Below, one piece after another: positions 51,678 to 60,800 of a stretch of DNA of 64,000 nucleotides; position 1 is the stretch's first letter, and each line of letters starts with the position of its first letter. Source of the DNA: Bradyrhizobium sp. G127. Lineage in GTDB: Bacteria; Pseudomonadota; Alphaproteobacteria; Rhizobiales; Xanthobacteraceae. Under the pieces are notes generated by a model, which was not told the DNA's origin, ran no database searches, and saw only the letters and a list, made by a program, of their open reading frames with translations. The position numbers and the translations under genes were made by a program. The stretch is from contig NZ_JAKFGN010000003.1 of assembly GCF_021502575.1 (NCBI RefSeq), positions 432,501 to 496,500 on the forward strand, written 5' to 3'.

Positions 51678-52919
51678 ATGCAGGCTGCTCAACTCACGTC
51701 CTACCAGCGCTGGTCCATTCTGATCGGCGCATCCGTCATGTTGAGCCTGTCGATGGGTATGCGGCAGAGCTTCGGGCTTTTCCAGCCCTCCATCCTGCAC
51801 GACACCCAGATCACCAGTGCCGACTTCTCGCTCGCCACGGCGATTCAGAACATCGTCTGGGGCATCACGCAGCCCTTCGTCGGCATTTTCGCGGATCGCT
51901 ACGGCTCACGCTATGTGATGCTCGTCGGCGTGCTGGTCTATATTCTCGGCCTTGTCACCATGATTTTCGCGACCACGGCGCTGGCCTTCACCTTCGGTTG
52001 CGGCATCTGCGTCGGCATCGCGCTGTCATGCACCGCCTCCAGCATGAGCATGACGGTGTCTGCGCGTGCGGTCTCTGCGGCAAAGCGCAGCGTTACCATG
52101 GGCGCGATTTCCGCCGCGGGTTCGATCGGTCTCGTCATCGCCTCGCCGTTAGCGCAGTCCCTGATTTCAACGTCGGGCTGGCAGATCGCGCTGGTCGGCT
52201 TCATCGCGCTCGCTTGCGTCATGCTTCCGTCGGCATTCAGCGCGGGCAAGGCCGACAAGATCGAAATCGACAAGGCGGACGATCTTAATCTGTCGCTCGG
52301 CGCGGTGGTGCAGTCGGCGCTCAGCCATTCCGGATACGTCATCATGGCGCTGGCGTTCTTCGTCTGCGGATTGCAGCTTGTCTTCATCACGACACATCTG
52401 CCGAACTACCTTGCGATCTGCGGTCTGGATCCGTCCCTCGGAGCGACGGCTTTGGCGCTGATCGGCCTGTTCAACGTGTTCGGATCGTATGCATTCGGTT
52501 GGCTCGGGGGACGTTATCCCAAGCAACTGCTGCTCGGCGGCATCTACATCGTGCGCTCGCTGGCGATCGCGGTGTATTTCATCCTGCCGGCCACGCCTGC
52601 TTCCACCTTGATCTTCGCCTCGGTGATGGGTTCGTTGTGGCTCGGCGTCATTCCGCTGGTGAACGGCCTCGTCGCGCAACTGTTCGGACTGCGCTTCATG
52701 GCGACCCTGACCGGCATCGCCTTTTTCAGCCATCAGGTGGGATCGTTCATCGGCGCCTGGGGCAGCGGCCTGATCTTCGATCATCTCGGCAACTATGATC
52801 TGGCGTGGAAAGGCGCGGTTATCATCGGCCTGATAGCGGGATCGTTCCAGATGCTGATGAATGTGCGGCCGCCCAGAGCCAAGGACGAACTGGCTGGCGC
52901 GCTGCCAAAGGCGGCCTGA
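51678..52919 (+). CDS. MFS transporter
   Basis: A 413-aa membrane protein with about 12 predicted helices. The MFS loop 2-3 motif is GIFADRYGSRYVMLVG, and the N-terminus (SLSMGMRQSFGLFQPSI) is typical of the monocarboxylate/oxalate-formate-type carriers. The central hydrophilic loop is at about residues 195-215 (SAGKADKIEIDKADD). Substrate cannot be inferred; the divergent GNAT gene gives no strong clue. Confidence 0.88.
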   Translation: MQAAQLTSYQRWSILIGASVMLSLSMGMRQSFGLFQPSILHDTQITSADFSLATAIQNIVWGITQPFVGIFADRYGSRYVMLVGVLVYILGLVTMIFATTALAFTFGCGICVGIALSCTASSMSMTVSARAVSAAKRSVTMGAISAAGSIGLVIASPLAQSLISTSGWQIALVGFIALACVMLPSAFSAGKADKIEIDKADDLNLSLGAVVQSALSHSGYVIMALAFFVCGLQLVFITTHLPNYLAICGLDPSLGATALALIGLFNVFGSYAFGWLGGRYPKQLLLGGIYIVRSLAIAVYFILPATPASTLIFASVMGSLWLGVIPLVNGLVAQLFGLRFMATLTGIAFFSHQVGSFIGAWGSGLIFDHLGNYDLAWKGAVIIGLIAGSFQMLMNVRPPRAKDELAGALPKAA

Positions 52920-53041
52920 GCGCGCATTTCGGGACATCTCCGCGGCCGTCCGGCCGCGGCTTCCCTGTTTCCCTCTCCGGGAAACCTTCTATAGTGCGCC
53001 GCGTTGACACGTCGTCACCCACAATTTCCGGAAGTAGACCC

Positions 53042-53641
53042 ATGACCTTCACGCTCCCGAATTTGCCTTACGCCTACGATGCGCTCCAGCCGCACATGTC
53101 CAAGGAGACGCTCGAGTATCACCACGACAAGCATCACCAGGCTTACGTGACCAACGGCAACAATCTGCTGAAGGGCACCGAGTTCGAGGGCAAGTCCCTT
53201 GAAGACATCGTGAAGGGCTCGTTCGGCAAGAACGCGCCGCTCTTCAACAACGCCGGCCAGCACTACAACCATCTGCATTTCTGGAACTGGATGAAGCCCA
53301 ACGGCGGCGGCGACAAACTGCCCGGCAAACTCGCCAAGAAGATCGACGAGGATCTCGGCGGTCTCGAAAAATTCAAAACCGATTTTGCGGCGGCAGGCGT
53401 CGGCCAGTTCGGCTCGGGCTGGGCCTGGCTCTCGGTCAAGAACGGCAAGCTGGAAATCTCGAAGACGGCGAACGGCGAAAGCCCGCTGGTGCACGGCGCG
53501 ACGCCGATCCTCGGTGTCGACGTGTGGGAGCACTCCTACTACATCGATTACCGCAATCGCCGGCCCGACTATCTCAAGGCGTTCGTCGATCACCTCGTGA
53601 ACTGGGAATATGTCGAGTCCCTGTTCTCGAAAGCGGTGTGA
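53042..53641 (+). CDS. sodB: iron superoxide dismutase
   Basis: ATG at 53042 gives MTFTLPNLPYAYDALQPHMS, 199 aa, full length. Metal ligands are seen in LEYHHDKHHQAYV, AGQHYNHLHFWNWM and the DVWEHSYYIDYRNRRPDYL signature (D-x-W-E-H). NNAGQHYNH and the Gln/Gly patterns fit an Fe-type enzyme. It removes superoxide in the cytosol. It is followed by a strong terminator. Confidence 0.95.
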   Translation: MTFTLPNLPYAYDALQPHMSKETLEYHHDKHHQAYVTNGNNLLKGTEFEGKSLEDIVKGSFGKNAPLFNNAGQHYNHLHFWNWMKPNGGGDKLPGKLAKKIDEDLGGLEKFKTDFAAAGVGQFGSGWAWLSVKNGKLEISKTANGESPLVHGATPILGVDVWEHSYYIDYRNRRPDYLKAFVDHLVNWEYVESLFSKAV

Positions 53642-53668
53642 CAGCCGTGCGCATGTCGACATGATCTC

Positions 53669-53694
53669 GCGGGGCCCGTTGTGGCCCCGCTTTT
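53669..53694 (+). terminator. rho-independent terminator of sodB
   Basis: GCGGGGCC (53669-53676) pairs with GGCCCCGC (53683-53690) around CGTTGT and is followed by TTTTC. Confidence 0.85.
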
Positions 53695-53722
53695 CATTTG
53701 TGAAGCAGATACGGACGATCCC

Positions 53723-54097
53723 ATGAACTATCTTCTGGTTTTTGTCGGCGGCGGTCTGGGCGCATCGCTCCGGCACGCGGTCAACGTCGGTTGCGCCCGC
53801 GCATGCGGCGTCAATTTTCCCTACGGTACTTTCGTCATCAACATCACCGGCTCGCTGGTGATGGGCCTCGTCGCGGGTTACCTCGCCTTCAAGGGCGAGG
53901 CATCGCAGCCCTGGCGTTTGTTCATCATGACCGGCATTCTTGGCGGCTACACCACGTTCTCCGCCTTCTCGCTGGATTCGGTTCTGCTTTATGAGCGCGG
54001 CGAACTTGGCCTCGCTGCGTTCTATGTGGTGGGATCGGTGGTGCTGTCGATCGCGGGACTGGTGGCGGGTCTGGCGCTGGTCCGGCATTTCGCTTAG
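53723..54097 (+). CDS. crcB: fluoride ion channel CrcB/FluC
   Basis: ATG at 53723 gives MNYLLVFVGGGLGASLRHAV, 124 aa with four transmembrane helices. Family signatures are GGGLGASLRH, YGTFVINITGSLVMG and GILGGYTTFSAFSLD. As dual-topology dimers these proteins export fluoride from the cytosol. I see no fluoride riboswitch pattern in the 80 bp between the sodB terminator and this gene. Confidence 0.93.
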   Translation: MNYLLVFVGGGLGASLRHAVNVGCARACGVNFPYGTFVINITGSLVMGLVAGYLAFKGEASQPWRLFIMTGILGGYTTFSAFSLDSVLLYERGELGLAAFYVVGSVVLSIAGLVAGLALVRHFA

Positions 54098-54197
54098 CGG
54101 TATTGCGCGTTGATGCGCATGCCTCCACGCGGCAAGCGCATGCATGTTGCACTGCTTCGATTTGCTTCATGCGTGAGGCGCAGTTATTGCTCGATCG

Positions 54198-54809
54198 TTG
54201 CCTGACTCCACACGAGCCCCGTTTTTGTCCGCTCCCCAACCGACAACCGAACCTGCCGATGACGGCGAGGGCGCTGACGCCAGTCCGCCCCGCAAGGGCA
54301 AGCCATTCGGCTGGTCGACCTTCATCATCGCCGTGCTGGTCGTGGTCAGCGGCGCGCTGGTCTGGCGGCGCGACGGTCTCGACGGCGTCTGGATCATTCT
54401 CTTTCATGACATCTCCCTGTTCGGCGAGATCATGCCCCGCGTTCTGGCCGGCTGTCTGCTCGGCGGATTGCTTGCTGCGGTGCTGCCGCACGACAAGGTC
54501 TCGAAATCGCTCGGACCCGAATCCGGCCTGAAGGGGCTGCTGATCGGAACGGCGTTCGGCGCGATCCTGCCGGGCGGTCCGTTCACGGCGTATCCGGTGG
54601 CGAGCGCGCTGCTCGCGGTCGGCGCCACCATCGCGATGGTCGTGAGCTGGACGCTGATCGGCTATGGCCGCGCGGTGGCGTGGGAGATGCCGATCATGGG
54701 CGCGGATTTCACGCTCTGGCGCATCGTCATTTCGCTGCCGATGCCGGTTCTCGCCGGCGCGCTCGGGCGCTTCGTTTACGTCCGCGTCCGGCACAGGTTC
54801 AAGCTGTGA
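54198..54809 (+). CDS. permease, first half-size subunit (ArsP_1/DUF318-like)
   Basis: The only start in frame with a plausible N-terminus is TTG at 54198; the true start is uncertain. The 203-aa protein has five or so membrane helices and the permease patterns FGEIMPRVLAGCLLGGLLAAVLP, LIGTAFGAILPGGPFTAYPV and EMPIMGADFTLWRIVISLP. These half-size permeases are about half of a DUF318/ArsP_1 protein. Its stop overlaps the GTG start of the next gene (GTGA), so the two halves were made together. Confidence 0.75.
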   Translation: MPDSTRAPFLSAPQPTTEPADDGEGADASPPRKGKPFGWSTFIIAVLVVVSGALVWRRDGLDGVWIILFHDISLFGEIMPRVLAGCLLGGLLAAVLPHDKVSKSLGPESGLKGLLIGTAFGAILPGGPFTAYPVASALLAVGATIAMVVSWTLIGYGRAVAWEMPIMGADFTLWRIVISLPMPVLAGALGRFVYVRVRHRFKL

Positions 54810-55305
54810 CCGCGCTTGTCATCGACATCCTGCTGTGGGGTTCGCTGTTCGGCGTGGGCATCATCGCGTGGCGGCAGGACAAGACCGTGTTGAGCGTGGC
54901 TCTGCGCGGCGGCGCAATGGATTTCATCAACATCGTGCCGCGCATCGCGCTTGGCGTGATCGGGTCGGGCTTCATCGCCGCAATCATTCCCTCGGAGGTG
55001 ATCGTGGGCGGGCTCGGTCCGGACACCGGATGGTTCGGCGTTGCCACCGCCGTGGTGGCCGGCGCGGCGACGCCCGGAGGGCCCGTGGTTGGCTTTTCCA
55101 TCGGGGCCGTAGAGCGCTCAAGAGCGGCGGCGGGGCGCCACAGGTGACCGCCTATGTGGTCGCCTGGGCGCTGTTTGCGTTCCAGCGGCTGATCCTGTGG
55201 GAAATTCCCTTCATGCCGGCCCGGTTCGTCTGGTTCCGCGCAATGGGTTCGCTGCCGTTTCCGTTTCTGGCGGCCGCGGTCGCCATGATGACCGGTAAAC
55301 CCTGA
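54806..55305 (+). pseudogene. permease second subunit, frameshifted
   Basis: GTG at 54806 starts VTALVIDILLWGSLFGVGIIAW and runs well to FSIGAV at about 55110, then reads ERSRAAAGRHR and stops at 55147. In the +2 frame the permease continues as LKSGGGAPQVTAYVVAW and ends MMTGKP at 55305. At GTAGAGCGCTC (about 55107-55117) two bases seem to be inserted relative to an uninterrupted reading (GTAGCGCTC). It is either a recent frameshift or a sequence error; the two pieces together give a full half-size subunit of about 165 aa. Confidence 0.75.
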
Positions 55306-55339
55306 GTCCGGTCCAGCCTTGCGGAACCGTGGACTCACG

Positions 55340-55360
55340 CTATGTTATATTATAACATAG
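55340..55360. promoter_or_regulatory. Zur box upstream of zinc operon
   Basis: A perfect 21-bp palindrome, CTATGTTATA-T-TATAACATAG, matches the alphaproteobacterial Zur operator (GTTATAnnATAAC type). It lies 57 bp upstream of the first gene of the zinc-uptake operon, so Zur with zinc bound would shut off transcription. Confidence 0.9.
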
Positions 55361-55416
55361 TAAGATGTTGAGGGTTTCCGGACCGCTCAGCCTTATCTGG
55401 TTTGGAAAGCTGCCTC

Positions 55417-55629
55417 ATGGCCCATTCGCACGGGCATTCTCACGCGCATGGCCATTCCCATGGCCACGATCATTCGCACGGTCCTCAGGTGCATGGCCAC
55501 GGTGATGCGCCCCATCCGGCGCAACCGGTGACGTGGTCGATCCTGCGCATGACGGTGGCAGCGCGTCTGGCCGCGGCAGCAGCGATCAGCGCGGGCCTGT
55601 GGGTCATCGTGCTGGTGGCGATGAGGTGA
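55417..55629 (+). CDS. small His-rich membrane-anchored peptide
   Basis: ATG at 55417 gives MAHSHGHSHAHGHSHGHDHS, a His-rich tract covering the first 31 residues, then PAQPVTWSILRMTVAARL and one transmembrane helix at the C-terminus (LAAAAAISAGLWVIVLVAM). The 70-aa protein is the first gene behind the Zur box, 2 bp before znuC. It very likely binds Zn(II) at the membrane and helps uptake or buffering; exact role unknown. The neighbouring ZnuA has only a short His loop. Confidence 0.82.
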   Translation: MAHSHGHSHAHGHSHGHDHSHGPQVHGHGDAPHPAQPVTWSILRMTVAARLAAAAAISAGLWVIVLVAMR

Positions 55630-55631
55630 GC

Positions 55632-56384
55632 ATGAGCGCGCAGATTCAGCTCCGTGACGTCACGCTGGGCTACGACAGACATCCCGCCGTGCATCATCTC
55701 AGTGGCGAAGTCGCAGCCGGTGCGCTGGTCGCGGTGGTCGGCCCCAATGGGGCCGGGAAATCCACGCTGTTTCGCGGCATCGTCGGCATCCTTAAGCCGC
55801 TGGCGGGCGTTATCGGGCTTGGCGATCTCAACCATCGCGACATCGCCTATCTGCCGCAGACCGCCGACATCGACCGCAGTTTCCCGATCTCGGTCTACGA
55901 TTTCACCGGCACCGGTCTCTGGCGGCGCAAGGGTATCTTTGGTGGCCTCGGCAAGGCCGAGCAGCAGAAAATCCGCGAAGCGCTGGCCGCGGTCGGATTG
56001 AGCGGCTTCGAGAACCGCCCGATCGGCACGCTCTCCGGTGGGCAGATGCAGCGCATGCTGTTCGCGCGGGTGTTGTTACAGGACGCGCGCGTGATCGTGC
56101 TCGATGAGCCGTTCAACGCCATCGATGCCAAAACCTCCGCCGACCTGGTTGCGCTGGTGCAGCGCTGGCATTCTGAGAAGCGCACGGTGTTGGCGGCACT
56201 GCACGATATGGAGATGGTGCGTGCAAATTTCCCCGAAACGCTGCTGCTGGCCCGCTCCAAGGTCGCATGGGGACGGACAGCGGACGTGCTGACCGCCGAG
56301 AATCTTCTGGCCGCGCGTCACATGTGCGAGGCGTTTGACGATGGTGCCGCGCCGTGCATCGACACGCCATCGCAGGCGGCGTGA
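55632..56384 (+). CDS. znuC: zinc ABC transporter ATP-binding protein
   Basis: ATG at 55632 gives 250 aa with Walker A GPNGAGKST (residues about 37-45), the ABC signature LSGGQMQRM and Walker B VIVLDEPFNAID. It is the ATPase of the ZnuABC-type high-affinity zinc importer; the gene order with ZnuB and ZnuA and the Zur box support zinc rather than manganese. Confidence 0.92.
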   Translation: MSAQIQLRDVTLGYDRHPAVHHLSGEVAAGALVAVVGPNGAGKSTLFRGIVGILKPLAGVIGLGDLNHRDIAYLPQTADIDRSFPISVYDFTGTGLWRRKGIFGGLGKAEQQKIREALAAVGLSGFENRPIGTLSGGQMQRMLFARVLLQDARVIVLDEPFNAIDAKTSADLVALVQRWHSEKRTVLAALHDMEMVRANFPETLLLARSKVAWGRTADVLTAENLLAARHMCEAFDDGAAPCIDTPSQAA

Positions 56385-56391
56385 GATTGTC

Positions 56392-57261
56392 ATGATCTAT
56401 AACGCGCTGATCGCGCCTTTCACCGAGTTCGAGTTCATGCGACGCGCGCTGGCTGGCGTCATCGCGCTGGCGTTCGGCGGCGCGCCGATCGGCGTATTCC
56501 TGATGCTGCGGCGGATGAGCCTCGTCGGCGACGCCATGGCGCACGCGATTCTGCCCGGCGCGGCCGTCGGCTTCCTGCTCTCGGGCCTCAATCTGTTTGC
56601 GATGACATTTGGCGGACTGATTGCAGGCTTCGCGGTGGCGATCCTGTCCGGCCTGGTTGCGCGGACAACGGAGTTGAAGGAAGACGCCTCATTGGCGGCG
56701 TTCTATCTGGTGTCGCTGGCGCTTGGTGTGACCATCGTGTCGATCAAGGGCACCAACATCGATCTGCTGCATGTGCTGTTCGGTAACATCCTGGCGATGG
56801 ACGACCAGACCCTGCTGGTGATCGCGTTCAACGCCACTATCACGCTGTTGGTGCTGGCGGTGATCTACCGCCCGCTGGTGATCGAGTGCGTCGATCCGGT
56901 GTTTCTGCGTACGGTGAGCCGCGCCGGCGCGCCTGCACATCTGGCGTTTCTCGCGCTGGTCGTCATCAACCTCGTCAACGGCTTCCATGCGCTGGGTACC
57001 TTGCTCGCGGTGGGGCTGATGATCCTGCCCGCGGGCATCGCGCGATTCTGGTCGCGCGACATCACCGGTATGATCGGCATCGCGGTGGCGAGCGCCGTAT
57101 TGTCAGGTTACGCGGGGCTGCTGCTGTCGTTTCACACCAAGGTGCCGTCAGGACCGGCGATCATTCTGGTCTGCGCGGTGCTGTATGTGGGCTCGGTGCT
57201 GTTCGGCAATGTCAGCGGGCTGGTGCGGCAACTGTTCCCCGGCCGCCATCTCGAAGCGTGA
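56392..57261 (+). CDS. znuB: zinc ABC transporter permease
   Basis: A 289-aa ABC-3 family permease with eight or so helices. Family blocks are MRRALAGVIALAFGGAPIGVFLMLRRMSLVGDAMAHAILPG (shortened: LRRMSLVGDAMAHAILPG), VLFGNILAMD and GTLLAVGLMILPAGIARFW. It starts 7 bp after znuC and its stop overlaps the znuA start (TGATG). It forms the membrane channel of the zinc importer. Confidence 0.92.
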   Translation: MIYNALIAPFTEFEFMRRALAGVIALAFGGAPIGVFLMLRRMSLVGDAMAHAILPGAAVGFLLSGLNLFAMTFGGLIAGFAVAILSGLVARTTELKEDASLAAFYLVSLALGVTIVSIKGTNIDLLHVLFGNILAMDDQTLLVIAFNATITLLVLAVIYRPLVIECVDPVFLRTVSRAGAPAHLAFLALVVINLVNGFHALGTLLAVGLMILPAGIARFWSRDITGMIGIAVASAVLSGYAGLLLSFHTKVPSGPAIILVCAVLYVGSVLFGNVSGLVRQLFPGRHLEA

Positions 57262-58178
57262 TGGGAAATTTGATGCGGCGTGTTCTGACGATCCTGACTG
57301 TCGCGGTCGTTGCCGCCTTCAGCCCCGCGCGTGCGCAGGAGCGGCTCAACGTCGTCGCCACGTTCTCGATCCTCGGCGATTTTGCCAAGAACGTCGGCGG
57401 CGACCGCGCTAGCGTCACTACGCTGGTCGGGCCCGACAGCGATACTCACGTCTATACGCCGACGCCCGCGGACGCCCGGAAGATCACCGACGCGAAGCTC
57501 GTGATCGTCAATGGCCTTGGCCTCGAAGGCTGGCTGCCGCGTCTGGTGAAATCCTCGGGCGGCAAGGCCGTGACGGTGGTCGCCACGAAGGGCATTGCAC
57601 CGCGCAAGATCGAAGCGGGCGAAGCGCTCAGCCAGGATCACGACGCGGGCTCGGCCGATCCGCACGCCTGGCAGTCGGTGCTCAACGCAAAGACCTATGT
57701 CGCCAATATTCGCGATGCGCTGATTACCGCAGATCCGGCCGGTGCGGAGGTCTACAAGGCCAATGCGGCGGCTTATCTCGCGAAACTGGATGGACTCGAC
57801 GCCGACGTCCGCGCGGCGGTGGCGAATATCCCGCCGGAGCGGCGCAGCGTGATCTCCACCCACGATGCCTTTGGCTATTTCGCCGCGGCTTATGGGGTCA
57901 AATTCATCGCCCCGCAGGGCGTCTCGACCGAATCCGAGCCCAGCGCCCGCGACATTGCGGCCATCATCACGCAGATCAAAAAGCAGAAAATTCCGGCGGT
58001 TTTTCTGGAAAATGTCAGCGATCCGCGGTTGATGCGCCGGCTGGCCGCGGAGACCGCGGCAAAGATCGGCGGGACGTTGTATTCGGACAGTCTGACCGAC
58101 GAAAAGGGGCCTGCCCCCACTTACATTGATATGGTCCGGCACAATATAAAGGCCCTGACGAGCGCGCTTTCAGGCTAG
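57261..58178 (+). CDS. znuA: zinc ABC transporter substrate-binding protein
   Basis: ATG at 57261 (or 57273) starts a signal peptide (MRRVLTILTVAVVAAFSPARA). The mature protein has the cluster A-I fold: VATFSILGDFAKNVGG, GPDSDTHVYTPTPADA with the first metal His, DPHAWQSVLNAK (second His), ISTHDAFGYFAAAYG (third His) and VFLENVSDP. The His-rich loop before DPHAW is only DHDAGSADPHAW, short for this family. It binds Zn(II) in the periplasm and feeds ZnuB. Confidence 0.92.
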   Translation: MGNLMRRVLTILTVAVVAAFSPARAQERLNVVATFSILGDFAKNVGGDRASVTTLVGPDSDTHVYTPTPADARKITDAKLVIVNGLGLEGWLPRLVKSSGGKAVTVVATKGIAPRKIEAGEALSQDHDAGSADPHAWQSVLNAKTYVANIRDALITADPAGAEVYKANAAAYLAKLDGLDADVRAAVANIPPERRSVISTHDAFGYFAAAYGVKFIAPQGVSTESEPSARDIAAIITQIKKQKIPAVFLENVSDPRLMRRLAAETAAKIGGTLYSDSLTDEKGPAPTYIDMVRHNIKALTSALSG

Positions 58179-58229
58179 GGCAGGGGCCACCCCGCCGCCG
58201 GGCGCGCCTTTGACTTATCTGGAGTTTTC

Positions 58230-59267
58230 ATGTCGGAAGCCGCTGTCGCCAAAATCCCCGTGACCGTCCTGACCGGCTACCTCGGTGCCGGGAAGACCAC
58301 GCTGCTCAATCGCATCCTGTCCGAGAACCATGGCAAGAAGTACGCCGTGATCGTCAACGAATTCGGCGAGATCGGCATCGACAACGATCTGATCGTCGGT
58401 GCGGACGAAGAAGTGTTCGAGATGAACAACGGCTGCGTCTGCTGCACCGTGCGCGGCGACCTCGTGCGCATCATCGACGGGCTGATGAAGCGCAAGGGCA
58501 AGTTCGACGCCATCATTCTTGAGACGACCGGCCTCGCCGATCCGGCCCCGGTGGCACAGACCTTCTTCGTCGACGAAGACGTGCGCGAGAAAACCGCGCT
58601 TGATGCGGTGGTGACCGTGGCCGATGCCAAATGGCTGAGCGATCGCCTCAAGGATGCGCCGGAAGCCAAGAACCAGATCGCTTTCGCTGACGTCATCGTG
58701 CTGAACAAGACCGATCTGGTGACCAAGGCGGAACTGGCCGAAGTCGAGGCCCGCATCCGCGCGATCAATCCCTATGCGACGCTGCACAAGACGGAGCGCG
58801 CACAGGTCAAGTTGTCAGATGTGCTGGGGCGCGGAGCGTTCGATCTCGACCGCATTCTGGAAATCGAGCCGGAGTTTCTCGATGACGGCGGTCATGACCA
58901 TGACCACGATCATCACGGCCATGACCATCACCACGATCATTCCCACGGCGGCATGAAGCACTATCACGACGAAGACATGCAGTCGCTGTCGCTGCGCACC
59001 GACAAGCCGATCGATCCGACCAAGTTCATGCCGTGGCTGCAGGAACTGGTCGCGAAGGATGGCGAGAAGATCCTGCGTTCGAAGGGCATCCTCTCCTTCA
59101 AGGGTGACGACGATCGTTATGTCTTTCAGGGCGTGCACATGATGCTGGAAGGCGACCATCAGCGGAAATGGAAGGCGGACGAAGCGCGCGAGAGCCGTCT
59201 CGTGTTCATCGGCCGTGAATTGCCCGAGCAGGCCATCCGCGACGGCTTTGCGAAAACCATCGCGTGA
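58230..59267 (+). CDS. CobW-family GTPase, likely zinc metallochaperone
   Basis: The 345-aa protein shows the GTPase P-loop [16 protein letters not shown], the metal-binding CxCC in [13 protein letters not shown], the switch region [15 protein letters not shown] and a His/Asp-rich loop at about residues 222-250 ([20 protein letters not shown]). The C-terminal CobW_C domain is complete. In a Zur operon such proteins (ZigA/ZNG1-type) deliver zinc to target enzymes in zinc shortage; its position in the operon supports that. Confidence 0.9.
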   Translation: MSEAAVAKIPVTVLTGYLGAGKTTLLNRILSENHGKKYAVIVNEFGEIGIDNDLIVGADEEVFEMNNGCVCCTVRGDLVRIIDGLMKRKGKFDAIILETTGLADPAPVAQTFFVDEDVREKTALDAVVTVADAKWLSDRLKDAPEAKNQIAFADVIVLNKTDLVTKAELAEVEARIRAINPYATLHKTERAQVKLSDVLGRGAFDLDRILEIEPEFLDDGGHDHDHDHHGHDHHHDHSHGGMKHYHDEDMQSLSLRTDKPIDPTKFMPWLQELVAKDGEKILRSKGILSFKGDDDRYVFQGVHMMLEGDHQRKWKADEARESRLVFIGRELPEQAIRDGFAKTIA

Positions 59268-60283
59268 TGAAAGAGTTCAATCCGGCTCCAGAGACGGCCT
59301 CCATCGTGTCGGTCACCGATCGCGTTGCGCCGGTCGCGCTCGGCGCTGCTGCGACCGCGATACATTTTCTCGGCGATGTCGCGGTATTTGTCGGCGCGGA
59401 AGAACATGTCACGTTCGCAAGCGGAGAGGCGACGAACGAGATCCCCGTGCATGGCGGTGGCATTCTGTGTTCGGCATCGGACGGCAAGCGCGTCGTGATG
59501 GGCGGCGACGACGGCAAGCTGGTGTCTGTCGATGTCAAATCCCACGTTGAGACGCTGGCCACCGACGCCAAGCGGCGGTGGATCGACAATGTCGCTCTGC
59601 ACACCGATGGTGCGGTTGCATGGTCCGCCGGCAAGACGGCCTATGTCCGCGCGCCGAAGGGCGAGGAGAAATTCCTCGACGTGCCGTCCACGGTCGGCGG
59701 GCTGGCCTTCGCGCCCAAAGGCGTGCGGCTCGCGGTCGCGCACTACAACGGCGTGACGCTGTGGTTTCCCAACATGGGGGCGAAACCGGAATTCCTGGAG
59801 TGGAAGGGCTCGCATCTCGGTGTGACCTTCAGTGCCGACAACCGTTTCCTCGTCACCTCGATGCACGAGTCCGCGCTGCATGGCTGGCGGCTGGCTGACT
59901 CGCGCCACATGCGGATGACCGGCTATCCCGCCCGCGTACGCTCGATGTCGTGGAGCGCCGGCGGAAAGTTTCTCGCGACATCAGGCTCCGATAGCGTGAT
60001 CTTGTGGCCCTTCGCCAGCAAGGACGGCCCGATGGGCAAGGAGCCTTTGATGCTGGCACCGCTGCAGGCCAAGGCGACAGTAGTCGCGTGCCATCCGAAG
60101 GACGACGTCTTTGCGGTGGGCTACAGCGACGGCACCATCCTGATGGTGCGCATCGCGGACGGCGCTGAAATCCTCGTTCGGCGCAATGCCGGCGAGCCGG
60201 TCGCCGCGCTGGCCTGGAATGCGAAAGGCTCGCTGCTCGCCTTCGCCACCGAAGACGGCGACGCCGGGTTGCTGACCCTCTGA
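59264..60283 (+). CDS. WD40 repeat protein in zinc operon
   Basis: ATG at 59264 overlaps the CobW-type GTPase stop (ATGA). The 339-aa protein contains about six WD40-like blades ([70 protein letters not shown] in parts). No signal peptide. WD40 proteins often lie next to CobW GTPases in alphaproteobacteria; the function is unknown, possibly as a scaffold for the metallochaperone. Confidence 0.85.
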   Translation: MMKEFNPAPETASIVSVTDRVAPVALGAAATAIHFLGDVAVFVGAEEHVTFASGEATNEIPVHGGGILCSASDGKRVVMGGDDGKLVSVDVKSHVETLATDAKRRWIDNVALHTDGAVAWSAGKTAYVRAPKGEEKFLDVPSTVGGLAFAPKGVRLAVAHYNGVTLWFPNMGAKPEFLEWKGSHLGVTFSADNRFLVTSMHESALHGWRLADSRHMRMTGYPARVRSMSWSAGGKFLATSGSDSVILWPFASKDGPMGKEPLMLAPLQAKATVVACHPKDDVFAVGYSDGTILMVRIADGAEILVRRNAGEPVAALAWNAKGSLLAFATEDGDAGLLTL

Positions 60284-60399
60284 GACATTCGGGTTCCGTA
60301 TTTTTCAATCATGGATTGCGGTATCAGGCGCCCATGAATGTCGGAACCTTCACTTCGGCCACCCGTTGAAGTCCTATTGGGCAAGCAACGGGTGTCGAG

Positions 60400-60735
60400 A
60401 TGACTCCAAATCACAAGCGCCGCGGCAGCCGGGCCAAATTTTTGTTGTCAGCACTGCTGATTGCAGCAGGTCTGGCGCTGTCGGGAGTCTCGCTGATGCA
60501 GTTGTCTTCCCGCGGTGAAATCCACATGGCGCAGACAACACAGCCGGCGGAGACGACGCCATCTGTTCCAGCAGGTAAAACCGATGGCCCGGCGGAGTCG
60601 ATGCCCGGCGGTACGCGGCCGACAACGCCGGCGCCTGAGCCGGCGCGTCCCGATGCCGATGCGCAGAAGGCGGGCGCGAAGCCGGCGCTGCCGCCCGCGC
60701 CGGCCGAGAAAATGGGCGAGCCAATCAGGCGATAA
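60400..60735 (+). CDS. Pro/Ala-rich membrane-anchored hypothetical protein (111 aa)
   Basis: A basic N-terminus (MTPNHKRRGSRAKF) is followed by one transmembrane helix (LLSALLIAAGLALSGVSLMQL), then a disordered Pro/Ala/Thr-rich tail (TTPSVPAGKTDGPAESMPGG). It is a single-pass inner membrane protein or uncleaved signal anchor. No function is known. It converges with the homospermidine synthase gene across a terminator. Confidence 0.6.
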   Translation: MTPNHKRRGSRAKFLLSALLIAAGLALSGVSLMQLSSRGEIHMAQTTQPAETTPSVPAGKTDGPAESMPGGTRPTTPAPEPARPDADAQKAGAKPALPPAPAEKMGEPIRR

Positions 60736-60751
60736 CCCACGCGTGAAAGCG

Positions 60752-60782
60752 AAAAAGCCGGGCATGTGGCCCGGCTTTGCTT
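60752..60782. terminator. bidirectional terminator between hypothetical gene and hss
   Basis: AAAGCCGGGC (60754-60763) pairs with GCCCGGCTTT (60769-60778) around ATGTG, with an A-run before and T-rich bases after; it can serve both convergent genes. Confidence 0.8.
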
Positions 60783-60800
60783 TGCGATATGATGCAGCGG

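Noticed and set aside
53642-53722. Fluoride riboswitch before crcB
   Set aside because: The stretch is filled by the sodB terminator and has no match to the conserved fluoride aptamer core that I know.
53015-54145. 376-aa minus-strand open frame
   Set aside because: It covers sodB and crcB on the opposite strand and is a shadow; both genes under it have firm family signatures.
57132-58142. 336-aa minus-strand open frame
   Set aside because: Antisense shadow of znuA; no motif.
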